Positions 1 to 7,708 of a DNA stretch of 64,000 nucleotides are shown here, one piece after another. Position numbers and translations under genes: made by a program. The stretch is from the NCBI RefSeq assembly GCF_019977335.1, contig NZ_AP024653.1, positions 868,001-932,000 on the forward strand, read 5' to 3'. The notes beneath the pieces are model-generated. The model worked only from the letters and a program-made list of their open reading frames with translations, made no database searches and was not told the origin of the DNA. Every line of letters starts with the position of its first letter. Position 1 is the stretch's first letter. This stretch comes from Arthrobacter sp. NicSoilB4. Its GTDB lineage: Bacteria > Actinomycetota > Actinomycetes > Actinomycetales > Micrococcaceae.

Positions 1-459
1 GTGTTTGCCCGCGATGTACAAGAGACTGAGCTTGTCGCTCAAGGCTCTTGGAGGTAGTGCCCTGTCCATCCGATCGGAATAGACTCCGGGAATGTTCACG
101 AGCTCGACGGCGACTTCCACGTCAATGTCCGTCTCAAGCGCCATCAGGACCTTCGGCGTATCAGACCAGGCAATTCCTGCGTCGTTCAACCGGTACAGCA
201 GGCCGCGGTTCTCGTAGACGACTTCGTCCGTAGCCAGGCTCCGCTGCCGAACAGAACGGGCGCGCTCAAGCTCGATGTTCGTGGTTAGCTGCTTGGCCAA
301 GGAATTGCAGAGTTCGTCGACGGTGCAAGCCAGACCGGCAGCGATGGCGCGGAGAGGTTCTCCGGCGGCGTAAGCGGCGCTTGCCATTTCGCTGCGCATT
401 GTTTCCGGCGAACGGAAGCAACGGGTCGTTTCGACTGCCCGCAAAGTACTTTCCCCCAT
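1..459 (-). CDS. Hypothetical protein, 3' end beyond window
   Basis: An open frame of 153 codons runs from ATG at 459 off the left edge with no stop. The start is supported by an AGGAG ribosome site that overlaps the stop codon of the small gene upstream (TAG at 471-469), so the two are probably co-translated. The visible protein begins MGESTLRAVETTRCF, has an Ala-rich segment around residues 25-45 and a leucine-bearing middle region, with no signal peptide or membrane segment. I do not recognise the family. It is the last visible gene of the minus-strand run that starts with ARPP-1 at 3124, so a link to ADP-ribose metabolism is possible but only by context. Confidence 0.7.
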   Translation of the reverse strand, partial: MGESTLRAVETTRCFRSPETMRSEMASAAYAAGEPLRAIAAGLACTVDELCNSLAKQLTTNIELERARSVRQRSLATDEVVYENRGLLYRLNDAGIAWSDTPKVLMALETDIDVEVAVELVNIPGVYSDRMDRALPPRALSDKLSLLYIAGKH

Positions 460-468
460 GTTTGACTC

Positions 469-606
469 CTAATCCTGCACGGAACGGAAGGAGTTCATCC
501 ACGATCCGTGACCGCGCGGTAGGGCATCGAGGGTCTCGCCGTCTGCGTAGCGCTCCACCATGGCAGCGTCGCGCTGTTCCCGACTGAGTTCAGGAGTTGT
601 AGTCAT
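469..606 (-). CDS. Small hypothetical protein (45 aa)
   Basis: A 45-residue frame starting MTTTPELSREQRDAAMVE, with a TAGGAA-type ribosome site about 8 nt upstream. An alternative start at 636 would overlap the stop of the glycohydrolase gene as TAATG and add ten residues; I prefer 606 because of the ribosome site, but coupling from 636 is possible. The segment VERYADGETLDAL looks like the first helix of an HTH, yet no second helix follows, so it may be a truncated DNA-binding protein or an unrelated short protein. It sits between the glycohydrolase and the partial gene at 459 with tight spacing, which favours a real gene. Confidence 0.5.
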   Translation of the reverse strand: MTTTPELSREQRDAAMVERYADGETLDALPRGHGSWMNSFRSVQD

Positions 607-635
607 GATCACATTCCTACCAGTAGCGTCGGACA

Positions 636-2168
636 TTATTGGCCACTTGAGGCCGTGGCCTCGCACGCCTTCAGCGTCGACATCTGTTCGGCCTCCGTCA
701 GCAGCCTAAGAAACAGAGGGTTCGGGTTCGCCCCCGGCAGCACCCGCCGCAGATCAGTCAGTGCCTCAATCGGAGAGACCCCCGCGACCCGCGCCCCGTA
801 CAGGGCGGCCACTGTCGGTGTCCGGGACTCCGCCCGGACCCAGTGCAGCAGTACCGTCTTGCCCTCCGCGCGGAAGCGTTCGACGGCGGCCGCCGCGTCC
901 TGGAGCACAAACGAGGCATGCGCGTTGTCATCCTGCACAGGGGAGTCGACGATCCAGAAAGTGGCATGGTCTTCCGGCGTAACGGAGGGAGCAATCCCGG
1001 TTCCCAACCGGCACAGCGACACCACGGCATCGATCCCCAGGTCCGCCACCCGCCCCAAGGATCCGACTCCGCCCAGCCAGACGCCGGCGTCGTGCGGGTG
1101 CTGGACCAGCGCGTCGGTGCGGCCCCACATGCTGTAATCCTGTGACTCGGCGCGCGGCCAGGACGCGGGCCGGCGGCCCTCGCCGCGGCCCAGTTCCACG
1201 CCGAGCATCATGAGGTCGCGGACCCGGAGCCCGGGCCAGCCGTGCAGGCGCCGGCGCCATTCGAACGGCACCGCCGTGTAGCCGTACGCGGCGCCGAGCA
1301 GGTCGCCGGCGATGGCGGCGACGGTGTCGGTGTCCCGGCCGCCGCGGACGGCTTCCTCCAGCGCCGCCCGCAGGTGCGCCGGGCCGGAGGCGTACAGGCC
1401 CGCGAAGTGGATGGCGCTCCAGGCGCCCTGGAAAGCCTCGACCACCCAGCCGTTGCGGGCGAAGTCCCGCGGCCGGGACCGCTCGGCCACCTCGATCCGT
1501 CCCAGCCACAGGGCCGCCCGCTCGGCGGACAGCAGCGGCAGCCCGGCCCGCACGTCCAGCCGTCCGGTCAGGACCGCCTCCCGGATGGCCACACACCAGA
1601 GCCCGCAGGCTTCCTGCGCATCCGGGTCAGCGTGGGTCAGCGCGCTGAGCACCCCCGCCGCGGCCATCAGCTCAGCCGGGTCCCGGTCCAGGTAGGCCAG
1701 CGCCAGCGGTGCAGTGCGCATCAGCGAGCCGTTGCCGGCGCTGCGGCCCGTGCGGGCGTGGAAGTCCGCGGCCGCGGCACCGAAATCACCGGCGCTCACC
1801 TTGCTCCGCCCCGCCGCGGACGCCAGCCGACCGGCGGCGGCGATCACGGAGCTGGTCTGGTCGCCCACGTCCTTGGCCCCGGCGGCCCAAGCGGTCCAGA
1901 CCCGGACAATCGTGGTGAGCGCCGCGGGGAAGGAGGATCCGGCGTCGGACGCTGCCTCGAGAAACGCCTGAGCGATCGGGATGGCCATGGAGGTATCGTC
2001 CGTCCATTCGGCCGGCGCGAACCCGAACGGCCCACCGCCCTTCATCGTGACTTCGGCGCCGTCCGGCAGCGGCGCGCCGAACTCGTAGCCGGCTCCGAGG
2101 GCGTCGCCGGCGGCCAGTGCGACGAGGACTCCGGCCGCGCGGTCATTCTGCAAGGGGGTCAGTTTCAT
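636..2168 (-). CDS. ADP-ribosylglycohydrolase fused to dual-specificity-phosphatase-like domain
   Basis: The 510-aa protein has two parts. Residues 1 to about 330 are a DraG/ARH-type ADP-ribosylglycohydrolase: GDALGAGYEFG near the start, the metal-binding WTDDTSMA segment, GNGSLMRTAPLAL, and the C-terminal GRDTDTVAAIAGDLLGAAYG. Such enzymes cleave ADP-ribose from modified proteins or small molecules using two Mg ions. Residues from about 350 form a dual-specificity-phosphatase/rhodanese-like domain, but its P-loop reads HWVRAESRT: the cysteine expected after His is Trp (codon TGG, bases 840-842), so phosphatase chemistry is probably lost. The start overlaps the ARPP-1 stop as ATGA, implying translational coupling. 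The context with ARPP-1 and NrtR is a known NAD/ADP-ribose neighbourhood. Confidence 0.9.
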   Translation of the reverse strand: MKLTPLQNDRAAGVLVALAAGDALGAGYEFGAPLPDGAEVTMKGGGPFGFAPAEWTDDTSMAIPIAQAFLEAASDAGSSFPAALTTIVRVWTAWAAGAKDVGDQTSSVIAAAGRLASAAGRSKVSAGDFGAAAADFHARTGRSAGNGSLMRTAPLALAYLDRDPAELMAAAGVLSALTHADPDAQEACGLWCVAIREAVLTGRLDVRAGLPLLSAERAALWLGRIEVAERSRPRDFARNGWVVEAFQGAWSAIHFAGLYASGPAHLRAALEEAVRGGRDTDTVAAIAGDLLGAAYGYTAVPFEWRRRLHGWPGLRVRDLMMLGVELGRGEGRRPASWPRAESQDYSMWGRTDALVQHPHDAGVWLGGVGSLGRVADLGIDAVVSLCRLGTGIAPSVTPEDHATFWIVDSPVQDDNAHASFVLQDAAAAVERFRAEGKTVLLHWVRAESRTPTVAALYGARVAGVSPIEALTDLRRVLPGANPNPLFLRLLTEAEQMSTLKACEATASSGQ

Positions 2169-3124
2169 GCCAGCTCCATCAGGGGGTGCTTGGTGTTCCA
2201 GCCGGTCAGGTGGGCCAGCTGGGGGCGGCGCTTGGGGAGCTCGACGGCGATGCCGGCCGCGGAAACCGTGCCGGCGGCGCGGGTGACATTGCGGCTCCGC
2301 AGGGAGCCGTGACTTCGGACCTCGACAGCCGCGGCGCCGCCGTCGAACGTGCCGAAGTCCATCGCCTGGACGTGGGCGGCGAAGTCGCGGGCCCGCTGGC
2401 CCGGCATGGGACCGGACGCCAGCGCCTGGGGTGAGAGGAGCTCGAGGTCCAGCAGCGCGGAGTCGATCAGCTGGCGGTAGTGCCGGCGGAACAGCGTGCC
2501 GGTGCCGAAGACCTCCAGGAGCAGCGGCTGCGTGCCCAGCCCGATGACGACGCCGCGCTGGCCCTCCAGCGGTGCCGGGGCGTCGGCGGCTTCGAAGCGG
2601 TTGTGCGCGTTGTCCTTGAACAGGTCCATGTGGTCCAGCAGCGAGCTGGTCACCGATGGGCCGCGGGCCGCGTCGAAGCGGCTGACCCGCTCCCAGATCC
2701 GTCCCTGCCGGTCGCCGCCGCGCCGGCCGTCGAGGCTGTTGGCCAGTTCGGACCAGACATTGAGCGGGGCGCGCCGTGCCTGCCGGCGGTGGCTGGACTG
2801 GCCGGCTTCCCAGCGGCCGGCCTCGACGCAGAAGGTGTCGATGTCGCGGGTTTCGCCGGGACCGAGGACGACGTCGCGGGCGCAGGTCCGGTGCTGCTGA
2901 CCGCCCTCGAGCAACTCGCCTTCCAGTAGCAGGGCCGGGTGCGGGCCGTTGTTGGTGACGGTGAGCCGGGCGACCTGGGGGCCGCTGGCGAGTTCGGTCA
3001 CGGCGACGTCGGCGTGGGTGCCGGTGCTGATGCCGAGGCTGCCGGAGCCGGAGGTCCAGACGGGGAAGATGCTGAGCGGGCCGAGCCTGCTGCCGGCGCC
3101 GACGTGGAGCTGGGGGACTTTCAT
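2165..3124 (-). CDS. ARPP-1 domain protein (ARG/phosphatase-associated protein)
   Basis: This 319-aa protein resembles ARPP-1, the family named for its association with ADP-ribosylglycohydrolase and rhodanese-phosphatase proteins. The signs are the N-terminal beta-rich segment (PQLHVGAGSRLGPLSIFPVW), the LLLEGELLEGGQQHRT motif near residues 65-80, and the conserved C-terminal half. The biochemical role is not established; the family is predicted to act in NAD-derived metabolite processing. No signal peptide or membrane segment is seen. ATG at 3124 is preceded by GGAGG at 5-6 nt spacing. It is first in the minus-strand operon, overlaps the glycohydrolase by 4 nt, and is divergent from the NrtR-like regulator, so the shared intergenic region should control both. 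Confidence 0.8.
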   Translation of the reverse strand: MKVPQLHVGAGSRLGPLSIFPVWTSGSGSLGISTGTHADVAVTELASGPQVARLTVTNNGPHPALLLEGELLEGGQQHRTCARDVVLGPGETRDIDTFCVEAGRWEAGQSSHRRQARRAPLNVWSELANSLDGRRGGDRQGRIWERVSRFDAARGPSVTSSLLDHMDLFKDNAHNRFEAADAPAPLEGQRGVVIGLGTQPLLLEVFGTGTLFRRHYRQLIDSALLDLELLSPQALASGPMPGQRARDFAAHVQAMDFGTFDGGAAAVEVRSHGSLRSRNVTRAAGTVSAAGIAVELPKRRPQLAHLTGWNTKHPLMELA

Positions 3125-3154
3125 GGGGAACCTCCGGTTGCTTTAGATCATTTC

Positions 3155-3206
3155 TGCGCTAATTGACTTCAGTATGCACGGCTTGCATCTTTAGCGCAAT
3201 ACTGAA
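3155..3206. promoter_or_regulatory. Candidate NrtR operator region with interleaved inverted words
   Basis: Between the divergent ARPP-1 and NrtR-like genes two 8-mers each occur once in each orientation: TGCGCTAA (3155-3162) with its complement TTAGCGCA (3191-3198), and TTCAGTAT (3168-3175) with its complement ATACTGAA (3199-3206). This is directly visible. Nudix-type NrtR regulators bind palindromes in promoters of the genes they control, so these words are good operator candidates. They lie just upstream of the GTG start of the regulator, which would allow autoregulation. The actual consensus for this lineage was not checked. Confidence 0.55.
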
Positions 3207-3218
3207 ATAAATAGTCCT

Positions 3219-3890
3219 GTGAAGGATTCCCAGAACGGCCCCGGCGCCTCCCTGCTCGACTACCCGCGCCCCTCGGTGGCGGTGGATACGGCGGTGCTGA
3301 CGGTGGCGGACGATTCCGTCTGCGTGCTGTTGGTGCGGCGCGCGGAGGATCATCAGCACGGACGGTGGGCGCTGCCCGGCAGTTTCTTGCGGGAGCGCGA
3401 GACCCTGGCGGCGGCGGTGCTGCGCTCCCTGCGGGAGAAGGCCGGAATCTCAGGACGCGTGCCGCGTCAGCTCCAGGTCTTCGACGACCCGGCGCGCGAC
3501 GACCGCGGCTGGGTGTTGTCTGTGGCGCACGTGGACGTGGTGCCGCTCGCGGCCCTGGAGGAGGCGTTAAAGTCCGACGGCGTCCGGCTCGCTTCCGTGA
3601 CGGGGGAGCCGCAGCTGATCGCCGGGCTGCCCTACGGCCACGCGGAAATCGTGGCGAAGGCGGTGGAGTGGCTGCGGGTTGCCTACGCGGATGCACCGGA
3701 CCCGGGGGAGCTGCTGACCGAGCCGTTCACTCTGAAGGAGTTGCGGGAGCTGCATGAGACGATAGCGGGCTCGGCTCTGATGCGGGACACGTTCCGGCGG
3801 TTCATGGAGCCGCAGCTGAAGGGGACCGGGCAGATGTCCGACGGGACGCGGGGGAGGCCGTCGCGGTTGTGGGTGCGGGGTGCAGATTAG
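3219..3890 (+). CDS. NrtR-like Nudix-family transcriptional regulator
   Basis: The 223-aa protein has an N-terminal Nudix fold (YPRPSVAVDTAVLTV, LLVRRAEDHQHGRWALPGSFL) followed by a C-terminal winged helix (PFTLKELRELHETIAG through GRPSRLWVRG). The Nudix box around GSFLRERETLAAAVLRSLRE lacks the canonical REUxEE glutamates, as in regulators that sense ADP-ribose or NAD intermediates instead of hydrolysing them. In the family these repress NAD synthesis or ADP-ribose genes and release DNA when ligand binds. Start is GTG at 3219 with no clear ribosome site; AT-rich sequence just upstream would suit a leaderless transcript. It is divergent from ARPP-1/glycohydrolase, its likely targets. Confidence 0.88.
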   Translation: MKDSQNGPGASLLDYPRPSVAVDTAVLTVADDSVCVLLVRRAEDHQHGRWALPGSFLRERETLAAAVLRSLREKAGISGRVPRQLQVFDDPARDDRGWVLSVAHVDVVPLAALEEALKSDGVRLASVTGEPQLIAGLPYGHAEIVAKAVEWLRVAYADAPDPGELLTEPFTLKELRELHETIAGSALMRDTFRRFMEPQLKGTGQMSDGTRGRPSRLWVRGAD

Positions 3891-3960
3891 CGCGCCTCCC
3901 GTGAGGTGCGCAGATGCTACGTAAGCTCATTAAATCGGTAGCACACACGAACAATAGGGA

Positions 3961-5184
3961 ATGATGTCGAGTCGAGAAATTGAGACTGAGATTGCCGTGA
4001 AGATTGCGCTCTTGGAGCCAAAGGACATTGCCCGGCTCCGGGGGATCGCAGAGCTCGCTTCCGTTGCGTCAGTAAAGTCGGTCGACGGACGTCCTAGTGT
4101 CTTTACAAAAGTTCTCCGCGGTAGGTTGTCGCATTTCTTGTATGACGTGTTGGGTCTGAAGTCCTCCAGTGATTTTCCGCCAGGGCCCGGAATCATGCCC
4201 AATCGCGAGCCGGACAAGCATGCCGCCAACGTTGCATCGGCTAGTCAGTGCCTGCTGGGCATCACAACTAGTTCGTTATTAGCCGAACCTGCCAACATGA
4301 GGCCGGCCGACCTTAACCTAGTGAAGCTTCTCTTGGGACGGTTGTGCGAGCTTGTCGATTCGGTGCACGAAGTGCGGGAACTGAGTGACTTCGGATGGCA
4401 ATCGAACGACTTTAATTCGGGTTGGCATAGTGGCCTCGGCAACTCTGAATACGATCTCTCGTTGGTTTTGAACGCTCTGAGATCTCCAGAAAAAGATTGG
4501 CTGCCGCCGAAAGATCCGGCGGGTTCGGGCCGTATGGCCGATTTCATAACATACTGGTTTTCACTGTGCGCGATCGTGCTGGGCCACTTGGCTTGGTCGA
4601 ATCCGACCCTGGGCATAGCCCGCTGGGTAAACTCCGGAATGCCTGGAGATGGTGGCGTACTCTCCGGGCTGAAACGACTTTACGGAGCTGATGTGGCGGC
4701 ACTGATACTCAACAGGAATGTGCCCGAGGCTGCGAATATGGTGGTAACGAGAGTCCTCGATCGCCGATGCACGGGTGATGAGGCTTACGACCCGTCGCAA
4801 ATTTTGCTCCGCAGTTCAGCGATTACTCAAGCTGTTGGTAGTCGTCGTAGGTGGTCAGCAATGTCGTCCGGTGGTTCAGATTCACTGCACCTTAACGAGC
4901 ATTTGCGGAGGCTACTGCTGGGACCTGGTCCGCAGCCGATTCGGCTCGCAGGGGGCCACGATGCTAACTCCGTGCCGCGTGCCCACCTTCTCCTGCCAGA
5001 CGCGTACGGATGGTACGAGTCGTTGCATCTACGTGGGGATGGTCTCCCCGACCGTTCTGATGGGCGCTCGTGGCGCGTGGATGTGACGTCAGCCCCGCTT
5101 GGATACATCGGTGAATTTCGCAAATCCCGCGAAACGGGGCGTTGGTTTGCTGGCAAACACTCGTCACATATGTTGGGAAACTGA
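3961..5184 (+). CDS. Hypothetical protein (407 aa)
   Basis: The frame is long and intact, with lower GC and different codon choice from the genes to its left, which suggests transfer. Start is ATG at 3961 or 3964; a GGGA run abuts them, so the choice is uncertain. The protein starts MMSSREIETEIAVKIALLEPKD, has a predicted helical N-terminal third, a hydrophobic stretch (FITYWFSLCAIVLGHLAW, about residues 195-212) that could be one membrane or buried helix, and a basic C-terminus. I do not recognise any domain. It marks the left edge of the accessory region and lies 57 nt before the HNH endonuclease gene on the same strand, so the two could form a unit. Confidence 0.7.
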   Translation: MMSSREIETEIAVKIALLEPKDIARLRGIAELASVASVKSVDGRPSVFTKVLRGRLSHFLYDVLGLKSSSDFPPGPGIMPNREPDKHAANVASASQCLLGITTSSLLAEPANMRPADLNLVKLLLGRLCELVDSVHEVRELSDFGWQSNDFNSGWHSGLGNSEYDLSLVLNALRSPEKDWLPPKDPAGSGRMADFITYWFSLCAIVLGHLAWSNPTLGIARWVNSGMPGDGGVLSGLKRLYGADVAALILNRNVPEAANMVVTRVLDRRCTGDEAYDPSQILLRSSAITQAVGSRRRWSAMSSGGSDSLHLNEHLRRLLLGPGPQPIRLAGGHDANSVPRAHLLLPDAYGWYESLHLRGDGLPDRSDGRSWRVDVTSAPLGYIGEFRKSRETGRWFAGKHSSHMLGN

Positions 5185-5241
5185 GACCCGACATAAGTCG
5201 CTGCTACGCCCTCGTCTGCGCATCCCGGCTATCCTGGCGAC

Positions 5242-6369
5242 ATGAAACGTGACTTTCCTGAAGCTCCCGTGAGCGCAGGGCCCCACCTGAGCACAACGGA
5301 AGTTGCTGTCATGATTGGCCGTCATCAGAGCACTGCGGCCGACTATGTGCAGCGGGGAGTATTTCCAAACGTCTACGTAGACACGGGCAGCGGTGCTCGC
5401 GGCGCATTCAAGGTGCCCAAGTCTGACGTTCTCCGTTATTTGGATACTTCTTCCCACTCGCTGGATTCCCGCCTCCGACGGGCAGCGCAGGCTTGGTTAG
5501 CAGTCCGCACCAATGATGGTCAGGATTCCATCGGCTATCTCGATCTGGAAGATTTTGAATTCGAAGGTGCCAGGCTGCCGTTGAAAAGTAGGCAGCGGGG
5601 GATCTGGAAGCCTCGCCAGCTGGATGCAGCACTGTCGATTTCTACAACTTTTCGACGCCCCGGGCAGGAGAGGCCCTACGAGGACGAAGTCGGGTCGGAC
5701 GGAATGCTGCGCTACAAGTGGCAGGGGGATGATGCCGACGCTTCCGACAACCGGGCGTTGCGCACGGCCATGGACGCGGGACTCCCGCTGATCTGGTTTT
5801 TCGGAGTCGCGCCTGGTTTATTTCAGCCGGTTTTCCCGGTGTTCTTGGTGGACGAGGAGGTGGACCAGCAGCAGTTTGTCGTGGACATTGACCCACAGCG
5901 GGCATTTCTGGAGGGCGACGCGAATCTGGACTCTCCGATGGAGGTCGACGCCATAAAACGCTATGGGACTCGGATTGCCCGCACCCGGCTTCACCAGCGC
6001 CTATTTCGGTCAACGGTCATCAACGCATATGGAACGCGCTGCGCTATCTGTAACCTCAGGCATAAGGTACTGCTGGATGCCGCCCACATCATCCCGGACG
6101 CGCACGACGACGGTGTTCCGACGGTGGTCAATGGCATGGCAATGTGCAAAATTCACCATGCGGCGTTTGATTCGCAAATCTTAGGAGTCCGGCCCGACCT
6201 CGTAGTCGAAATACGGACCGACATTCTGGCCGAGGTTGACGGTCCGATGCTGAAGTATGGTCTCCAAGAGCGGCACAGGCAACCGCTCATGAGTGTCCCA
6301 TCGAAGCGTGCTGAGCGTCCCAGCAGATCGCTCCTAGAAGCTGCTTATGCGCGTTTCAGGGAGGCATAG
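5242..6369 (+). CDS. HTH/HNH endonuclease, possible modification-dependent restriction enzyme
   Basis: The 375-aa protein has three parts. Residues about 15-70 look like a MerR/excisionase-type helix-turn-helix (LSTTEVAVMIGRHQSTAADYVQ). A central domain (about 110-220; GIWKPRQLDAALSI, MLRYKWQGDDADASDNRALR) resembles the SRA-like/ScoMcrA-type module found before HNH domains. The C-terminal HNH nuclease has C267-x2-C270, DAAHIIPDAHDDG and NGMAMCKIHHAAFD. The family cleaves DNA with a His-metal finger, often modified DNA; substrate here is inferred. It sits in a defence island and may pair with the orphan upstream. ATG 5242 follows GGCGAC, a weak ribosome site, but fits the first HTH. Confidence 0.8.
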   Translation: MKRDFPEAPVSAGPHLSTTEVAVMIGRHQSTAADYVQRGVFPNVYVDTGSGARGAFKVPKSDVLRYLDTSSHSLDSRLRRAAQAWLAVRTNDGQDSIGYLDLEDFEFEGARLPLKSRQRGIWKPRQLDAALSISTTFRRPGQERPYEDEVGSDGMLRYKWQGDDADASDNRALRTAMDAGLPLIWFFGVAPGLFQPVFPVFLVDEEVDQQQFVVDIDPQRAFLEGDANLDSPMEVDAIKRYGTRIARTRLHQRLFRSTVINAYGTRCAICNLRHKVLLDAAHIIPDAHDDGVPTVVNGMAMCKIHHAAFDSQILGVRPDLVVEIRTDILAEVDGPMLKYGLQERHRQPLMSVPSKRAERPSRSLLEAAYARFREA

Positions 6370-6405
6370 GGTGCCTGGCGGGCTTGGCTCAAATCAGGAA
6401 GTCAA

Positions 6406-7203
6406 TTATGGCTGTGCGACCCGGTCGCGCAGTAGTTTCCGAGCGAGCGGCCGTATCTGCTCGATGGCGGCAACGTCAACCCAGCTGCGTGGACCCTTCG
6501 CCGGAGCTCCAATTATCTGCAACATGTCGAGGACATTCGCGCTCGTAACATGAAATCTGTCTGCGATTTCGTGGACACGAAGTTGTTGTTGAGTCAGGTG
6601 GCCGAGTTCGCCGATGACGCGTTCTATATGCGATGGATTGGCACGCGTCTTTCGCACGACACGAAACGACATCCAACCGCCTGATTCCACGGAGGAGCGT
6701 TCTAGCTGAAGCTGCCCGCTGCCTGCTGAACTGGCCAGCGCATCTCCTTCCACGATTCCGAGGATAACGTGGGGCTCCCCCTCCATAGCTCGCCAGCCTG
6801 AAATTGACTCCCTGTAGTTGCCGCCAGCAAACATGTTGAAGACCTCAATTCCCGTAATTGGGTGGTCACGGGCGATCATCACCCTGGGTATGTTCCAGGA
6901 CCTGAACAGAGGAGAGGCATTGAGCTGGCAGACGACAAGGCTGCGCTGTGCTATGTCGAATATGAGCGACGGAATTTCATCAATCTCGAAATAGGTGCCG
7001 GGCTTCCTTTGTCGCTCAGCCGCTTTGCGTGCGGAGATCGCATTGGTGAAGATGGCGGAGCTGGTTTTGTACTGATTGATCGTCGTGCTGTTCCAAGCGT
7101 TACGTTTGGCGGTGAGGAGGTGGACCTCCGACCTGCGGACGTGAGTTACAGGGCAGTCCAAGACATGGAGGTCTCGGGGGAGCAACAAGGGCTTAATCAG
7201 CAT
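6406..7203 (-). CDS. Hypothetical protein with IF2_N-like C-terminal domain
   Basis: A 265-aa protein of unknown function. The last about 60 residues (QLRVHEIADRFHVTSANVLD, then IGAPAKGPRSWVDVAAIE) match the pattern of the IF2 N-terminal subdomain, a small three-helix module that occurs in translation factor IF-2 and as an accessory domain in some regulatory or conflict proteins. The first about 200 residues are not recognisable; a mixed alpha/beta region around IPSLIFDIAQRSLVVCQLN is visible. The gene converges with the HNH gene (36 nt apart) and lies 51 nt downstream of a small gene at 7255-7533, so those two likely form an operon. GC is lower than the flanks. Confidence 0.65.
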   Translation of the reverse strand: MLIKPLLLPRDLHVLDCPVTHVRRSEVHLLTAKRNAWNSTTINQYKTSSAIFTNAISARKAAERQRKPGTYFEIDEIPSLIFDIAQRSLVVCQLNASPLFRSWNIPRVMIARDHPITGIEVFNMFAGGNYRESISGWRAMEGEPHVILGIVEGDALASSAGSGQLQLERSSVESGGWMSFRVVRKTRANPSHIERVIGELGHLTQQQLRVHEIADRFHVTSANVLDMLQIIGAPAKGPRSWVDVAAIEQIRPLARKLLRDRVAQP

Positions 7204-7254
7204 GGATTCTGCCTTCGACAGTGGAGAATCGGGTACAGCGGTCGAATGTCGAGC

Positions 7255-7533
7255 TCAAGACTGCGCGGCCAAGGCTGTCTCTCTGCCGTCGGGAGCCACT
7301 CTTAGGAGCTTCAGAAGGTCGTTCGCTTCATCACGACGCAGTCCGCGCAAGACCGTTACTTCGCGTCCGACGAGCTGGGAGACTGTCCTTAGTTTGTCCT
7401 CATCGCTGAAGATCCCCATCTTGCGCAAAACATCCGTCAGAGCTCCGAGCTGGATGTTGGTGGCCGGTGCATTTACCGGGGACGAGCCTGAATAAGTCCC
7501 AGAATCCCAGTGTCCGTATGCATCTTCTGGCAC
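7255..7533 (-). CDS. Small hypothetical protein (92 aa) with helical bundle motif
   Basis: Starts at GTG 7533 with a GGGGG run about 6 nt upstream. The N-terminus is Gly/Ser/Thr-rich and likely disordered; the C-terminal half (VLRKMGIFSDEDKLRTVSQL, then GREVTVLRGLRRDEANDLL) is a compact helical pair. The same style of module ends many phage-type single-strand annealing or recombination accessory proteins, but that is a recalled resemblance, not a search. It precedes the IF2_N-like gene on the same strand, so a two-protein unit is plausible. Confidence 0.55.
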   Translation of the reverse strand: MPEDAYGHWDSGTYSGSSPVNAPATNIQLGALTDVLRKMGIFSDEDKLRTVSQLVGREVTVLRGLRRDEANDLLKLLRVAPDGRETALAAQS

Positions 7534-7708
7534 GTCCGGCCCCCAAAATAGTCCATCATTGGAAATTGAATACTAGATTGTTGCACGTGTTCAGGCTACG
7601 CGGAGCAACCGATCCATTCCGCGGTCAGCAATAGGGCGTGGGAGGACTACTGCCGTCGATGGCGACAAGTATGATTTCACTTCATCTATGCCCGAAAGGG
7701 GAACCTGC

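Noticed and set aside
1242..2312. 356-codon plus-strand frame opposite the ADP-ribosylglycohydrolase
   Set aside because: High-GC shadow with Arg/Gly/Pro bias; the minus-strand gene has clear motifs.
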